This document shows, piece by piece, positions 56,042 to 64,000 of a DNA stretch of 64,000 bases; the first letter of the stretch is position 1, and the number at the start of each line of letters is the position of its first letter. The position numbers and the translations under genes are program-made. The notes under the pieces were generated by a model. That model searched no databases. It worked only from the letters and a program-made list of their open reading frames with translations, and was not told where the DNA came from. Origin of the DNA: Paracoccus rhizosphaerae (GTDB lineage: Bacteria; Pseudomonadota; Alphaproteobacteria; Rhodobacterales; Rhodobacteraceae); contig NZ_JAOTBE010000011.1 of NCBI RefSeq assembly GCF_026162645.1, positions 1 to 64,000 on the forward strand. The letters are read 5' to 3'.

Positions 56042-58978
56042 TCAGGTCTTGTCCTTCAGCGCAGCAAGGATCGCGAACGGGCTGTCGGGATCGGCCTTCT
56101 TCTCAGGGCGAGAGGAGAAGGTCTTGGGACCCTGCTGCGCCGGCTTGCCGCCCTTCTTCGGGCCGCCGAACTTGCCGCCCGGCTTGCCCTGCCGGCGTTC
56201 GCCCTTCCCCGCGTCGTTCCGCGGATTCTCGGACCGCTGCCCGTCACGGTGCGCAGCTTCAGGCTTCTGCCCTTCGCGCGGGCCCTCACGGCGCTGGCCG
56301 CCACGGCGACCTTCGCCTTGCGGACGGTCGCCCTGCGGACGGCGATTGCCGCGCGGCTTGGGCGCCCAACGAAAGGTATAGAAGGTCTCCATCTCGGGCG
56401 CGGCGGCTTCCTCGGGAGTGGCGGCCTCCTCGGGCGTAGCGTCCGCCTCTGGAGCGGCATTTGCCTCGGCGCGGCGCTTCTCGGCCTGCTCGGCCTCCCA
56501 CCGGGCGCGGGTCTCGGCAGCCAAGACCGATTCTTCCTCGGTCATCGGCGCGTCAGAGGTTTCACCTTCGGGCGCGGGCGTGGCCGCGACCGGCGCTTCG
56601 GCCGCCTTGACCTTGACCCGCTCGCCCTTCTCGGCGGCATAGCCCAAGCCCTGCATCAGGCCCGAGAACTGCTCCAGCGTCATGCCGGTGATCGACAGCA
56701 TGTCAGGATTCGCCTCGAAGCCGCCGCGCGTGTCCTGCGCGCGCAGCAGGTCCGCCAGCCGTTCGAGCATGTCGATGCGGATCGCCCGGTCGCCCGCGGG
56801 CCGATAGCCCGAGAGCGCGTAGACCTGGTCAGGCACCTCGGCAAGGTGCGGGATCGTCACCAGGCCCGGCGGCGGGCTTTCGGGAAACTCGGCCAGACCT
56901 TCGGCCAGCGACCACAGCACCAGCCGCAGGCGCGTCGGCGCAGGCTTCAGCAGCGCCGGCATGAAGATGGTGAACTGGCCGAAGCGGACGCCGTGCTTGC
57001 GCAGCGCGCCGCGGGCGTCCTGGTCAAGCTCCTTCACCTCGGCGGCGATGCCGTCGCGGGGCAGGATGCCAAGCGCCTCGACCAGCCGGAAGGCGAAGCC
57101 GCGGGCCAGGCCGGTCAGCGCCTCGTCCTTCTGCAGCGTGATCAGCGGCTCGAACAACGCCGCCACCTTGCGGTCGATGAAGTGCTGCGCCCGCTTGCGG
57201 ACCTTGTCGGCGATGTCGGGTCCGGCCTCTTCGTCCACGAAGACCTCGACAGCCGGATGCAGCGGGTCAGAGCCCTTGACCAGCTTGCCGACGGCCTGGT
57301 TGCCCCACATCAGGCCGCCCTGCTCGGTATAGTCCATCTCGGTGTCGGGCGCATTGTAGAACCGGTCCGCGCGCAGGTGGAACTCGGGGCGCAGCGCCTC
57401 GTAGCTGGCGCGGTTCAGCATCTTCGCCTCGTCCGCCGTCGCGGTCTGGTCGGGGCGGAAGCGGAATCCTTCAAGCCGACCGGCGAATTCGCCCTCGACC
57501 GTCACTTCGCCCTTGTCATTCACTTCGGCCACAAGGCTCTCCTTCTGGTTGAGCCGGCGCAAAAGCACTGACGTGCGCCGGTCCACAAATCTCTGGGTCA
57601 GCGCCGCATGCAGCGCATCTGACAGGCGGTCTTCTACAGCGCGAGTCTCGGCTCGCCAATGCTTTTCGTCCGCAACCCAGTTCGTTCTTTGCGCGACATA
57701 GGTCCAGGTCCGGATATAGGCCAGCCGCTTCGAGATCGCGTCGATGTCGCCATGCGTCCTGTCGATCCGCTTGATCGCGCGGTCCAGCCAGTCGGCGGGA
57801 ATATGACCATCCTGCAGGAAACCGAAGATTCGCGCCAGCAGCGTCGCATGCTCCATCTGAGAGATGCCGCGGAAATCGGGGACGCGGCAGACCTCCCACA
57901 GCAGCCGGACGTCCTTGCCGCCGCGCACGCGGTCGCGGATCTCAGGCAGTTCCCGCAGGATCTTCAGCGCGGCGACGTCATCGGCCTCGCGGCCGCGGGC
58001 CAGCAGCTCGTGGCCGGACGCGGCCTCCAGGCTGTCCACCAGCCGGTCCATCGTGCCGAATTCCAGGGCCGTGTTGCGCCAGGTCAGCCGCTGGATCGGC
58101 GCGAAGCGGTGATTTTCCAGCGCGTCGATCAGGCCTTCGTCCAGCAATTGCGCATCCCCGGTGACGCCAAAGGTGCCGGATTCGGTATGCCGCCCGGCCC
58201 GGCCGGCGATCTGGCCCATCTCATGCGGGAACAGCGGTCGCACGCGGCGGCCGTCGAACTTGTGCGTGGCGCTGAAGGCGACGTGGCGGATGTCCAGGTT
58301 CAGGCCCATGCCGATGGCGTCGGTGGCGACCAGGTAATCGACCTCGCCGTTCTGGTACATCTCGACCTGGGCGTTGCGCGTGCGCGGCGACAGAGCGCCC
58401 ATGACGACGGCGCACCCGCCCTTCTGGCGGCGGATCAGCTCGGCCATGGCATAGACGTCATCGACGCTGAAGCCGACGATGGCGCTGCGGGCGGGCATCC
58501 GCGACAGCTTCTTCGACCCCGACCAGCTGAGGGTCGAGAACCTCTCGCGCCGGACGAACTGCGCTTCGGGGACCAGCGCCGCGATGGCGGGACGCATCGT
58601 GTCGCTGCCTAGGAACAGCGTCTCGTGCAGCCCGCGCATGTTCAGCAGGCGGTCCGTGAAAACGTGACCGCGTTCGGGGTCGGCACACAGCTGGATCTCG
58701 TCGATTGCGACGAAATCGGCGGCGATGTCGGGCATCGCCTCGGTCGTGGCCACCCAGTACTGGACGCGGTCGGGAACGATCCGCTCCTCTCCGGTGACCA
58801 GGGCCACGACGGACGGTCCCCTCGCCTTGACGATCCGGTCATAGACTTCGCGCGCCAACAGCCGAAGCGGCAGGCCGATGACCCCCGTCCGGTGGCCCAG
58901 CATCCGCGAGATGGCGTGATGCGTCTTGCCCGTGTTGGTGGGCCCCAGGATGGCGGTGATCCGCCCGCGCGTCGTCAT
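56042..58978 (-). CDS. SUV3-like ATP-dependent RNA helicase with disordered tail
   Basis: 978 residues. The helicase core (about 1-350) has Walker A GPTNTGKTHHA, motif II VAIDEIQLC (DEIQ instead of DEAD), FSATHKFDGRRVRPLF and the motif VI-type QIAGRAGRH. The nearest eukaryotic relative is mitochondrial SUV3, a degradosome helicase. After about residue 790 the sequence turns into Ala/Glu-rich, then Arg/Gly/Gln/Lys-rich low complexity, probably a disordered RNA-binding tail. The ATG at 58978 has AGGGA at proper spacing; the one at 58984 abuts it. Confidence 0.9.
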   Translation of the reverse strand: MTTRGRITAILGPTNTGKTHHAISRMLGHRTGVIGLPLRLLAREVYDRIVKARGPSVVALVTGEERIVPDRVQYWVATTEAMPDIAADFVAIDEIQLCADPERGHVFTDRLLNMRGLHETLFLGSDTMRPAIAALVPEAQFVRRERFSTLSWSGSKKLSRMPARSAIVGFSVDDVYAMAELIRRQKGGCAVVMGALSPRTRNAQVEMYQNGEVDYLVATDAIGMGLNLDIRHVAFSATHKFDGRRVRPLFPHEMGQIAGRAGRHTESGTFGVTGDAQLLDEGLIDALENHRFAPIQRLTWRNTALEFGTMDRLVDSLEAASGHELLARGREADDVAALKILRELPEIRDRVRGGKDVRLLWEVCRVPDFRGISQMEHATLLARIFGFLQDGHIPADWLDRAIKRIDRTHGDIDAISKRLAYIRTWTYVAQRTNWVADEKHWRAETRAVEDRLSDALHAALTQRFVDRRTSVLLRRLNQKESLVAEVNDKGEVTVEGEFAGRLEGFRFRPDQTATADEAKMLNRASYEALRPEFHLRADRFYNAPDTEMDYTEQGGLMWGNQAVGKLVKGSDPLHPAVEVFVDEEAGPDIADKVRKRAQHFIDRKVAALFEPLITLQKDEALTGLARGFAFRLVEALGILPRDGIAAEVKELDQDARGALRKHGVRFGQFTIFMPALLKPAPTRLRLVLWSLAEGLAEFPESPPPGLVTIPHLAEVPDQVYALSGYRPAGDRAIRIDMLERLADLLRAQDTRGGFEANPDMLSITGMTLEQFSGLMQGLGYAAEKGERVKVKAAEAPVAATPAPEGETSDAPMTEEESVLAAETRARWEAEQAEKRRAEANAAPEADATPEEAATPEEAAAPEMETFYTFRWAPKPRGNRRPQGDRPQGEGRRGGQRREGPREGQKPEAAHRDGQRSENPRNDAGKGERRQGKPGGKFGGPKKGGKPAQQGPKTFSSRPEKKADPDSPFAILAALKDKT

Positions 58979-58987
58979 GTTCATTCC

Positions 58988-59566
58988 CTAGATATCGGTG
59001 CCGAGGCGCTTGCGTTCCAGACGTGCCGCACCGTCAATTGCCTCTTGCTGGTGCGGATGGATCTCCAGGCTTTGACGATAGGCGGCAAGCGCCCGGTCGT
59101 CCTGGCCCATCTCCTCCAGCATCACACCCAGTTGCGTCAGGGCTGCGAAGTGGCGCGGTTCCAGCTGCAGGGTCCGCGCAAGATCGGCAAGCGCCGGGCC
59201 GAACTGGCCAGCGGCGGCATAGGCTGCGGCCCGCGCCTGGAAGCCAGCGGCAAAATCGGGCGCATGGTCGGTCAGCGCCGTCAGGTGGCCGATGGCCGAG
59301 GGTATGTCGCCCATGTCCAGCGCGGCCTCTCCCCTCTGCAGCAGCAGGTCCATCGCGGGTGACCCCGACCGCGACCATTCGCGCAGGATGTCACTTTCGG
59401 CGATGCGCCAGCCTTCACCTTCCGGTTGGGCCAGGCGTTCGAAGGCATCCTTCAGGCTGTCTTGTGCGAAGGCCGGTAAGGCGATAGCTAATAGAAAGAA
59501 GATCGTCAGCAGATTGTGACGCAGTACCGCGACGGCATCATGGATAATGTTACGGTCCGGGCGCAT
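58988..59566 (-). CDS. Periplasmic TPR-repeat protein
   Basis: 192 residues. A hydrophobic segment with signal-like end (TIFFLLAIALPAFAQDS, about 20-36) predicts export. Then comes a run of tetratricopeptide repeats (about 65-175): AMDLLLQRGEAALDMGD, FAAGFQARAAAYAAAGQFGPALADLARTL and ALTQLGVMLEEMGQDDRALAAYRQSLE. It is probably a scaffold for protein contacts; the partner is unknown. It ends nine bases before the helicase start. Confidence 0.85.
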   Translation of the reverse strand: MRPDRNIIHDAVAVLRHNLLTIFFLLAIALPAFAQDSLKDAFERLAQPEGEGWRIAESDILREWSRSGSPAMDLLLQRGEAALDMGDIPSAIGHLTALTDHAPDFAAGFQARAAAYAAAGQFGPALADLARTLQLEPRHFAALTQLGVMLEEMGQDDRALAAYRQSLEIHPHQQEAIDGAARLERKRLGTDI

Positions 59567-59627
59567 ATCATTCGTGTAACCCAGCCCGCAGGTCGGGCGC
59601 CAGACAAAGCGCGTTGAAAGGATCAAA

Positions 59628-59912
59628 ATGAGCGATGTTGTGAATGCCGCCGTCGAAAAGCTCAGCCAGAAGATCGGCACGTTCGGGTCGACCGCCAAGT
59701 TCGTGATCAAGGACGAGGGCGCTATCATGATCGACGAAAGCGGCGTGCGCGAGGGCGACGAAGAGGCCGAGGTAACGCTGATCGCCAGCCGCGAGACGTT
59801 CGAGGGGATCCTGAACGGCGACGTGAACCCGGCCACCGCCTTCATGACCGGCAAGCTGAAGATCGACGGCTCGATGGGCGTGGCGATGCAGCTGGGCCAG
59901 GCCCTGTCCTAA
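59628..59912 (+). CDS. SCP2 sterol-binding domain protein
   Basis: 94 residues, a single SCP2 domain: AKFVIKDEGAIMIDESG, then DVNPATAFMTGKLKIDGSMGVAMQL, the typical ending. Bacterial members bind lipids or acyl-CoA in a hydrophobic tunnel. It lies four bases upstream of the alpha/beta hydrolase gene, suggesting joint lipid handling. It diverges from the TPR gene. Confidence 0.93.
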   Translation: MSDVVNAAVEKLSQKIGTFGSTAKFVIKDEGAIMIDESGVREGDEEAEVTLIASRETFEGILNGDVNPATAFMTGKLKIDGSMGVAMQLGQALS

Positions 59913-59916
59913 CCTG

Positions 59917-60858
59917 ATGGAGCGGGCGCCGTTCCACCAGCTGCCCGATGACACGAAGGCGCTTGCCAGTGCCTTCTTCGTCACGGCAGAGGATGGGGTC
60001 CGCCTGCGCCTTGCGCATTGGGCAGCGCAGGATGGCGGCCTGGGCACGGTCCTGCTGTTCCCCGGACGCACCGAATACATCGAAAAATACGCGCCGATCG
60101 CCGCCAGGCTGACCGCCCAGGGCTATGACGTGCTGGCCATCGACTGGCGCGGTCAGGGCCTGTCGGACCGGCTTCAGGCCGACCCGCGGCCCGGCCACGT
60201 CCGCGAATTTTCGGATTATCAGCATGACGTGGTGGAGATGGTGGTCGCGGCTGAGGCGCTGGACCTGCCCAAGCCCTGGCACCTGCTGGCCCATTCCATG
60301 GGCGGCTGCATCGGGCTGGCCGCGCTGGAGGGTGACCTGCCCGTGCAGACGGCGGTCTTCTCGGCACCCATGTGGGGGATCAACCTGCGGCGGGCGCAGC
60401 AGGGGATCGCGCTCGGGATCGCCTATCTGGCGGGACGACTGGGGCGCGGTGGGCTCGCCGCACCGCGCAGCGGCGGGTCCGCGACCACCTACTTCCTGGA
60501 CGAGTGTTTCCACGACAATCTATTGACCCACAACGTCGACGAATGGGCGCGGCTGCTGCGCGAGGCGGCGACCTGGCCCGACCTGACCATCGGCGGCGCC
60601 AGCTTCGACTGGGTGTCGAAGGCGCTGAACGAATGCGCACGGCTGTCGCGCATCCCGTCACCGCAGACGCCGATGCTGGTCGCCGTCGGTACCGAGGAGA
60701 AGGTCGTCTCGGTCCAGGCCATCCGCGACCGCGCGTCCCGCTGGCCGGGCGGCGACCTTCTGGAGGTCGCTGACACCCGTCACGAGGTCATGATGGAGCT
60801 TCCCCCGGCCCGAGAAACGTTCATCGCCGCGATGCTGGACCGCTTCGCCACGCGCTGA
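59917..60858 (+). CDS. Alpha/beta hydrolase, lysophospholipase L2-like
   Basis: 313 residues. The serine-hydrolase core has LLFPGRTEYIEKY as oxyanion region, IDWRGQGLSDR, the nucleophile elbow LLAHSMGGCIG (serine about residue 127), and late Asp and His (VADTRHEVMME). It resembles PldB-type lysophospholipases and monoglyceride lipases. It is paired with the SCP2 protein and converges with corC five bases away. Confidence 0.88.
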   Translation: MERAPFHQLPDDTKALASAFFVTAEDGVRLRLAHWAAQDGGLGTVLLFPGRTEYIEKYAPIAARLTAQGYDVLAIDWRGQGLSDRLQADPRPGHVREFSDYQHDVVEMVVAAEALDLPKPWHLLAHSMGGCIGLAALEGDLPVQTAVFSAPMWGINLRRAQQGIALGIAYLAGRLGRGGLAAPRSGGSATTYFLDECFHDNLLTHNVDEWARLLREAATWPDLTIGGASFDWVSKALNECARLSRIPSPQTPMLVAVGTEEKVVSVQAIRDRASRWPGGDLLEVADTRHEVMMELPPARETFIAAMLDRFATR

Positions 60859-60863
60859 CGGGT

Positions 60864-61766
60864 TCAGCCAGCTTCGGCCACTTCGGAAGGGGTGGCGGCG
60901 GTCGCGACGCTTGGCAGCCGCAGCCTGATCCGCTTGAGCCGGCGCGGATCGGCATCCACAACCTCGAACTCGACGCCCGACGGGTGGGCAATGACCTCGC
61001 CGCGCAGTGGCACCCGCCCGGTCAGCATGAAGATCAGGCCGCCCAAGGTATCGACCTCTTCGTCCTCTTCGTCGGCCAGCCGGGTCCCGGTTTCGGATTC
61101 AACGTCGCGCAGGTCGGCCCGGGCCTGGATCAGCCACTGGCCGGGCTTCTCATGGACCCACAAGCCGCCTTCGTCCTCGTCATGCTCGTCCTCGATCTCG
61201 CCGATGACCTGCTCGATCAGATCCTCGATCGTCACCAGCCCGTCGACCCCGCCGTATTCGTCGATGACCAGCGCCATGTGGATGCGCTTTGTCTGCATCT
61301 GCTGCAGCAGGACGCCGATCGGCATCGATGGCGGAACGTAGAGCAGCGGCCGCAGCATCGGCCGCAGGGTGAACTTGCCCCCCGCCCCGAAGCCATGCTT
61401 CAGCGCCAGATCCTTGAGGTGGATCAGCCCCAACGGGCTATCCAGGGTGCCGCGGAAGACCGGGATGCGCGAAAATCCATGTTCGCGGAACATCGTCACC
61501 AGATCGTCCAGCGTCACATTCAGCGGCGCCGCGATGATCTCGACCTTGGGGATAGCCACGTCGTCGACCCGCATCCGGCGCAGGTTCAGAAGGCCCGGCG
61601 CGCCGGCGACATGGCGCTCGCCCTGCCCCTCGGCCTGGTCCTGATCCTCTGCTCCGGTCAGGGCGTGGAACACGCGCCCGAAGAATCCGCGGGGACTCGG
61701 CGGCTCCTCGTCATGGCTTTCATCGTGGTCATAATCGGTATCAGGTAATCGGGCCTCGGAATTCAT
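60864..61766 (-). CDS. corC: CorC/HlyC family CBS-domain protein
   Basis: 300 residues without membrane helices. Tandem CBS domains (about 65-200) include MRVDDVAIPKVEIIAAPL, FSRIPVFRGTLDSPLGLIHLKDL and LVIDEYGGVDGLVTIEDLIEQVIGE. A C-terminal CorC/HlyC domain (about 215-295) carries GEVIAHPSGVEFEVVDADPRR. Involved in magnesium/cobalt efflux control or membrane protection. The start overlaps ybeY as ATGA. An lnt gene usually follows in this family but is absent. Confidence 0.92.
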   Translation of the reverse strand: MNSEARLPDTDYDHDESHDEEPPSPRGFFGRVFHALTGAEDQDQAEGQGERHVAGAPGLLNLRRMRVDDVAIPKVEIIAAPLNVTLDDLVTMFREHGFSRIPVFRGTLDSPLGLIHLKDLALKHGFGAGGKFTLRPMLRPLLYVPPSMPIGVLLQQMQTKRIHMALVIDEYGGVDGLVTIEDLIEQVIGEIEDEHDEDEGGLWVHEKPGQWLIQARADLRDVESETGTRLADEEDEEVDTLGGLIFMLTGRVPLRGEVIAHPSGVEFEVVDADPRRLKRIRLRLPSVATAATPSEVAEAG

Positions 61767-62260
61767 TGCTCGGTCTCCAGGTAGGGATCGGGGACGCCGA
61801 TCGCCTGCAGGATGGCGCGCTCGGTCGCTTCCATCCGCTCGGCGTCGGGGTCGTTCTCGTGGTCATAGCCCAGCAGGTGCAGCGTCGCGTGGACGAGCAG
61901 ATGCAGGACGTGATGATCGAAGGGCTTGCCCTGCGCCTGCGCTTCCGCCACGCAGGTCTCGAAGGCGATGGCGATGTCGCCCAGTTCGTCCTCGTCGGGA
62001 AGGTCCGGCGCGGCGCCCGGCTGCCTTGGGGTGTGCTCGACCGAGGGCCATGACAGCACGTTGGTGGCCCTGGGCTTGCCGCGGAAGTCGGCGTTCAGGC
62101 TGGCGATGCGGGCATCGCCGCAGCCCATGACCACGACCTCGCCGCCGATGCGGTGCCAGGACAGGGTCGCATCCACGGCACGGGCCGCCAGGCCTTCAAG
62201 CCCGGCGGCCTGCCATCTGCCATCCTCGATGACACAGTCGGCAGAGATCTGGTCAGGCAT
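61763..62260 (-). CDS. ybeY: Endoribonuclease YbeY (16S rRNA maturation)
   Basis: 165 residues from the ATG at 62260. The zinc site is HATLHLLGYDH (canonical H-G-x-L-H-L-x-G-Y-D-H with Ala at the Gly position). LNADFRGKPRATNVLSWP and LGDIAIAFETCVAEA precede it. It processes the 3' end of 16S rRNA and takes part in ribosome quality control. It overlaps phoH by eight bases; the longer upstream frame lies inside phoH. Confidence 0.95.
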   Translation of the reverse strand: MPDQISADCVIEDGRWQAAGLEGLAARAVDATLSWHRIGGEVVVMGCGDARIASLNADFRGKPRATNVLSWPSVEHTPRQPGAAPDLPDEDELGDIAIAFETCVAEAQAQGKPFDHHVLHLLVHATLHLLGYDHENDPDAERMEATERAILQAIGVPDPYLETEQ

Positions 62261-63329
62261 CGTTCCGCATCGCACGGCGCGGCACATACTGGCCGCGCGG
62301 CTCCTCTGCTTCGCCACGGGCCAGCGCCGCGACCTCCTCGGCGTCATAGGCCTTGATGATCCGCGCGACAAGCGGGTGGCGCACGACGTCGTCGGCGGTG
62401 AAATAGCTGAAGCTGATGCCCTTCACGTCCTTCAGGATCTTTTCGGCGTCCACCAGCCCCGACTGCATCCCGCGCGGCAGGTCGATCTGGGTGCGATCGC
62501 CGGTGATGACCATGCGCGACCCTTCCCCAAGGCGGGTCAGGAACATCTTCATCTGCATGCTGCTGGCATTCTGCGCCTCGTCCAGGACGACGAAGGCGCG
62601 CGACAGGGTGCGGCCGCGCATGAAGGCCAGCGGCGCGATCTCGATGCGCTTCTCCTCCATCAGCTTCTGCATCTGCTTGCCGGGAAGGAAGTCGTTCAGC
62701 GCGTCATAGAGCGGCTGCATGTAGGGATCGACCTTCTCCTTCATGTCGCCGGGAAGGAAGCCCAACCGCTCGCCCGCCTCGACGGCGGGGCGCGACAGGA
62801 TGATCCGGTCGACATGGCCACCGATCAGCATGGTCACGCCGACGGCCACCGCCAGATAGGTCTTGCCGGTGCCCGCCGGGCCGATGCCGAAGGCCAGCTC
62901 GTTCTGGAACAGCGACCGGACATAAGCCTTCTGCGCGTCAGTCCGCGGCTCGACCGACTTCTTGCGGGTTCGAAGTTCATAATTGCCCTGCGCGAACATC
63001 TCGAGCTGCTCGGCCGGGCTGACGTCGGTCACCGGCTCGACGCCCATGCGCAGGGCGGCCTCGATCTCGGCCAGACTGACGGGACGCTGCTGCTCCAGGC
63101 GCGCATAAAGTCCGCGCAGAAGCTGCGCGGCCTCGGCCTGCGCCTCGGGTCCGCCGACGATGCCAAGCTGGTTGCCGCGCCGCAGGATGTGGACGCCAAG
63201 CGCCTCCTCGATGCGGGCCAGGTGCCGGTCATTGGCACCGCAGAGGTCGATCAGCAGCCGGTTGTCAGGAAATTCCAGCAGAGTTTCCGCCGAGGGGGTG
63301 GTCACGGGGGGCGTGGGGGTCAGACCCAA
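62253..63329 (-). CDS. phoH: PhoH family ATPase (TTG start)
   Basis: 358 residues. An N-terminal KH-like domain is followed by the P-loop core: GPAGTGKTYLAVAVG, LSRPAVEAGERLGFLPGD, FVVLDEAQNASSMQMKMFLTR and MVITGDRTQIDLPRG. It is paired with YbeY (ybeZYX order phoH-ybeY-corC). The start is TTG at 63329 with AGGAG six bases upstream; no ATG lies in frame nearby, so a rare start codon appears to be used. Confidence 0.94.
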   Translation of the reverse strand: MGLTPTPPVTTPSAETLLEFPDNRLLIDLCGANDRHLARIEEALGVHILRRGNQLGIVGGPEAQAEAAQLLRGLYARLEQQRPVSLAEIEAALRMGVEPVTDVSPAEQLEMFAQGNYELRTRKKSVEPRTDAQKAYVRSLFQNELAFGIGPAGTGKTYLAVAVGVTMLIGGHVDRIILSRPAVEAGERLGFLPGDMKEKVDPYMQPLYDALNDFLPGKQMQKLMEEKRIEIAPLAFMRGRTLSRAFVVLDEAQNASSMQMKMFLTRLGEGSRMVITGDRTQIDLPRGMQSGLVDAEKILKDVKGISFSYFTADDVVRHPLVARIIKAYDAEEVAALARGEAEEPRGQYVPRRAMRNDA

Positions 63330-63476
63330 ATCTTTCTCCTGCTCAGGCGTCTGTTTCTATCGTGGCAACTTGCCGGGATTCGCACAAGATCTTGTCAAGG
63401 ACAGATAGGAACGACCTCTGCTGTTTTACAGCAGAACGCGACAATGGTGTAAAAGTTGCATGGCACGGGGGCAACG
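63330..63476. other. Intergenic region upstream of phoH
   Basis: Holds the palindrome CTGCTG-TTTTA-CAGCAG (63418-63434) and, on the minus strand, TTGACA at 63398-63393, a possible -35 box for the phoH operon without a matching -10. The miaB gene often upstream of phoH is absent; the mlaF-like gene is there instead. Confidence 0.4.
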
Positions 63477-64000
63477 TCAGGCCAGGAAATGCGCCAGCGC
63501 CGGTGCCTGGTCCATCGACGCGACCGGGCCGTCATGGACGATCCGCCCGCCCTGCAGCAGCGCCACCCGGTCGCCGATCGCGCGGACCGACGCCATGTCA
63601 TGGGTGATCGTCACGGCCGTTGCGCCGGTTTCGGTGACGATGCCGCGGATCAGCCCGTCAATGGCGCGCGCCCGGATCGGGTCGAGGCCGGTCGTCGGTT
63701 CGTCGAAGAAGATGACCGCCGGATCGTCGGCAATGGCGCGGGCAAGACCGACGCGCTTGGCCATGCCCCCCGACAGTTCGGCCGGCATCAGGTCGGCAAC
63801 ATTGCGGTCCAGTCCGACGCGGGCCAGTTTTTCCAGCGCAATCGCACGGGCGGCGCGGTCGGACATGCGCTGGCGCAGGCGGAAGGCGACGTTCTGCCAG
63901 ACCGACAGGCTGTCGAACAGCGCAGCCCCTTGGAACAGCATCCCGAAACGCCGCATGAATCGATAAGGCTCCAGCGGCTGCCCCTGCGAGAGGATCACCC
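63477..64000 (-). CDS. ABC transporter ATPase, MlaF type (5' part beyond the window)
   Basis: At least 173 residues from the window edge. Visible are the Q-loop GMLFQGAALFDSLSVWQNV, the signature LSGGMAKRVGLARAI, Walker B VIFFDEPTTGLDP and the H-loop TITHDM. Walker A lies outside the window. The wording matches MlaF, the ATPase of the Mla system that moves phospholipids between the inner and outer membranes. The C-terminus is short, ending ALAHFLA. mlaE and mlaD would be expected nearby but cannot be seen. Confidence 0.9.
   Translation of the reverse strand, partial: VILSQGQPLEPYRFMRRFGMLFQGAALFDSLSVWQNVAFRLRQRMSDRAARAIALEKLARVGLDRNVADLMPAELSGGMAKRVGLARAIADDPAVIFFDEPTTGLDPIRARAIDGLIRGIVTETGATAVTITHDMASVRAIGDRVALLQGGRIVHDGPVASMDQAPALAHFLA

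Overview
The window is GC-rich, densely packed chromosomal DNA from an alphaproteobacterium. Gene content points to the family Rhodobacteraceae, probably Paracoccus or a close relative. The evidence is a sufBCDS cluster preceded by an IscS-type desulfurase, an LsrB-type LysR regulator, a fused IorAB enzyme, a CarD regulator, a SUV3-like helicase, a ccm cluster, and an endolysin/holin pair of the kind used to release gene transfer agents (GTA). The family assignment is inference from gene content; there is no rRNA or tRNA in the window.

Layout. Positions 1-159 hold the frameshifted tail of an IS256-family transposase. 579-4108 carries two membrane proteins (AI-2E family, YihY/BrkB), an NDUFS4-like complex I accessory protein, a periplasmic Cu/Zn superoxide dismutase and an I78-type inhibitor. 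4105-16188 runs on the minus strand: uvrB, a DadA-like oxidase, the sufS/yip1/yip1/sufD/sufC/ybjQ/sufB/iscS-like Fe-S assembly operon, and coaBC. comM (16316-17830) diverges from coaBC under a perfect CtrA-type box. After a 630-bp gene-free stretch come gshB, yraN and rsmI (minus), then an LpoA-like lipoprotein, glnD and murJ (plus), a catalytically dead rhomboid (minus), trpS, and a SulP transporter with a universal stress protein.

30776-34187 is a c-di-GMP signalling patch: an H-NOX-fold protein with no histidine at all is translationally coupled to an HNOBA-GGDEF cyclase, and a PleD-like cyclase with a degenerate receiver diverges from them. 35504-39700 is a cytochrome c maturation cluster (ccmE, ccmF, ccmH) with the GTA-type endolysin and holin lying between ccmE and ccmF behind a second perfect CtrA-type box. 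Next are murI, iorAB and lsrB; a candidate small RNA of about 84 nt lies between lsrB and purL. purL, ispDF, pgpA and pncC form one plus-strand operon. 49624-58978 is mostly minus-strand housekeeping (ltaE, ycgN, ribF, maoC, a HAD phosphatase, ppaC, carD, fdxA, an S4 protein, a SUV3-like helicase). The end holds a TPR protein, an SCP2 protein, an alpha/beta hydrolase, the corC/ybeY/phoH operon and the 3' part of an mlaF-like ABC ATPase cut by the window edge.

Most distinctive observations. The only two TTAA-N7-TTAA sites I found lie directly upstream of comM (DNA uptake) and the endolysin/holin pair (particle release), which suggests CtrA controls both receiving and sending DNA by GTA. The histidine-free H-NOX paired with an HNOBA cyclase, the candidate sRNA behind lsrB, the structured SulP leader and the pseudo-rhomboid are the other leads.
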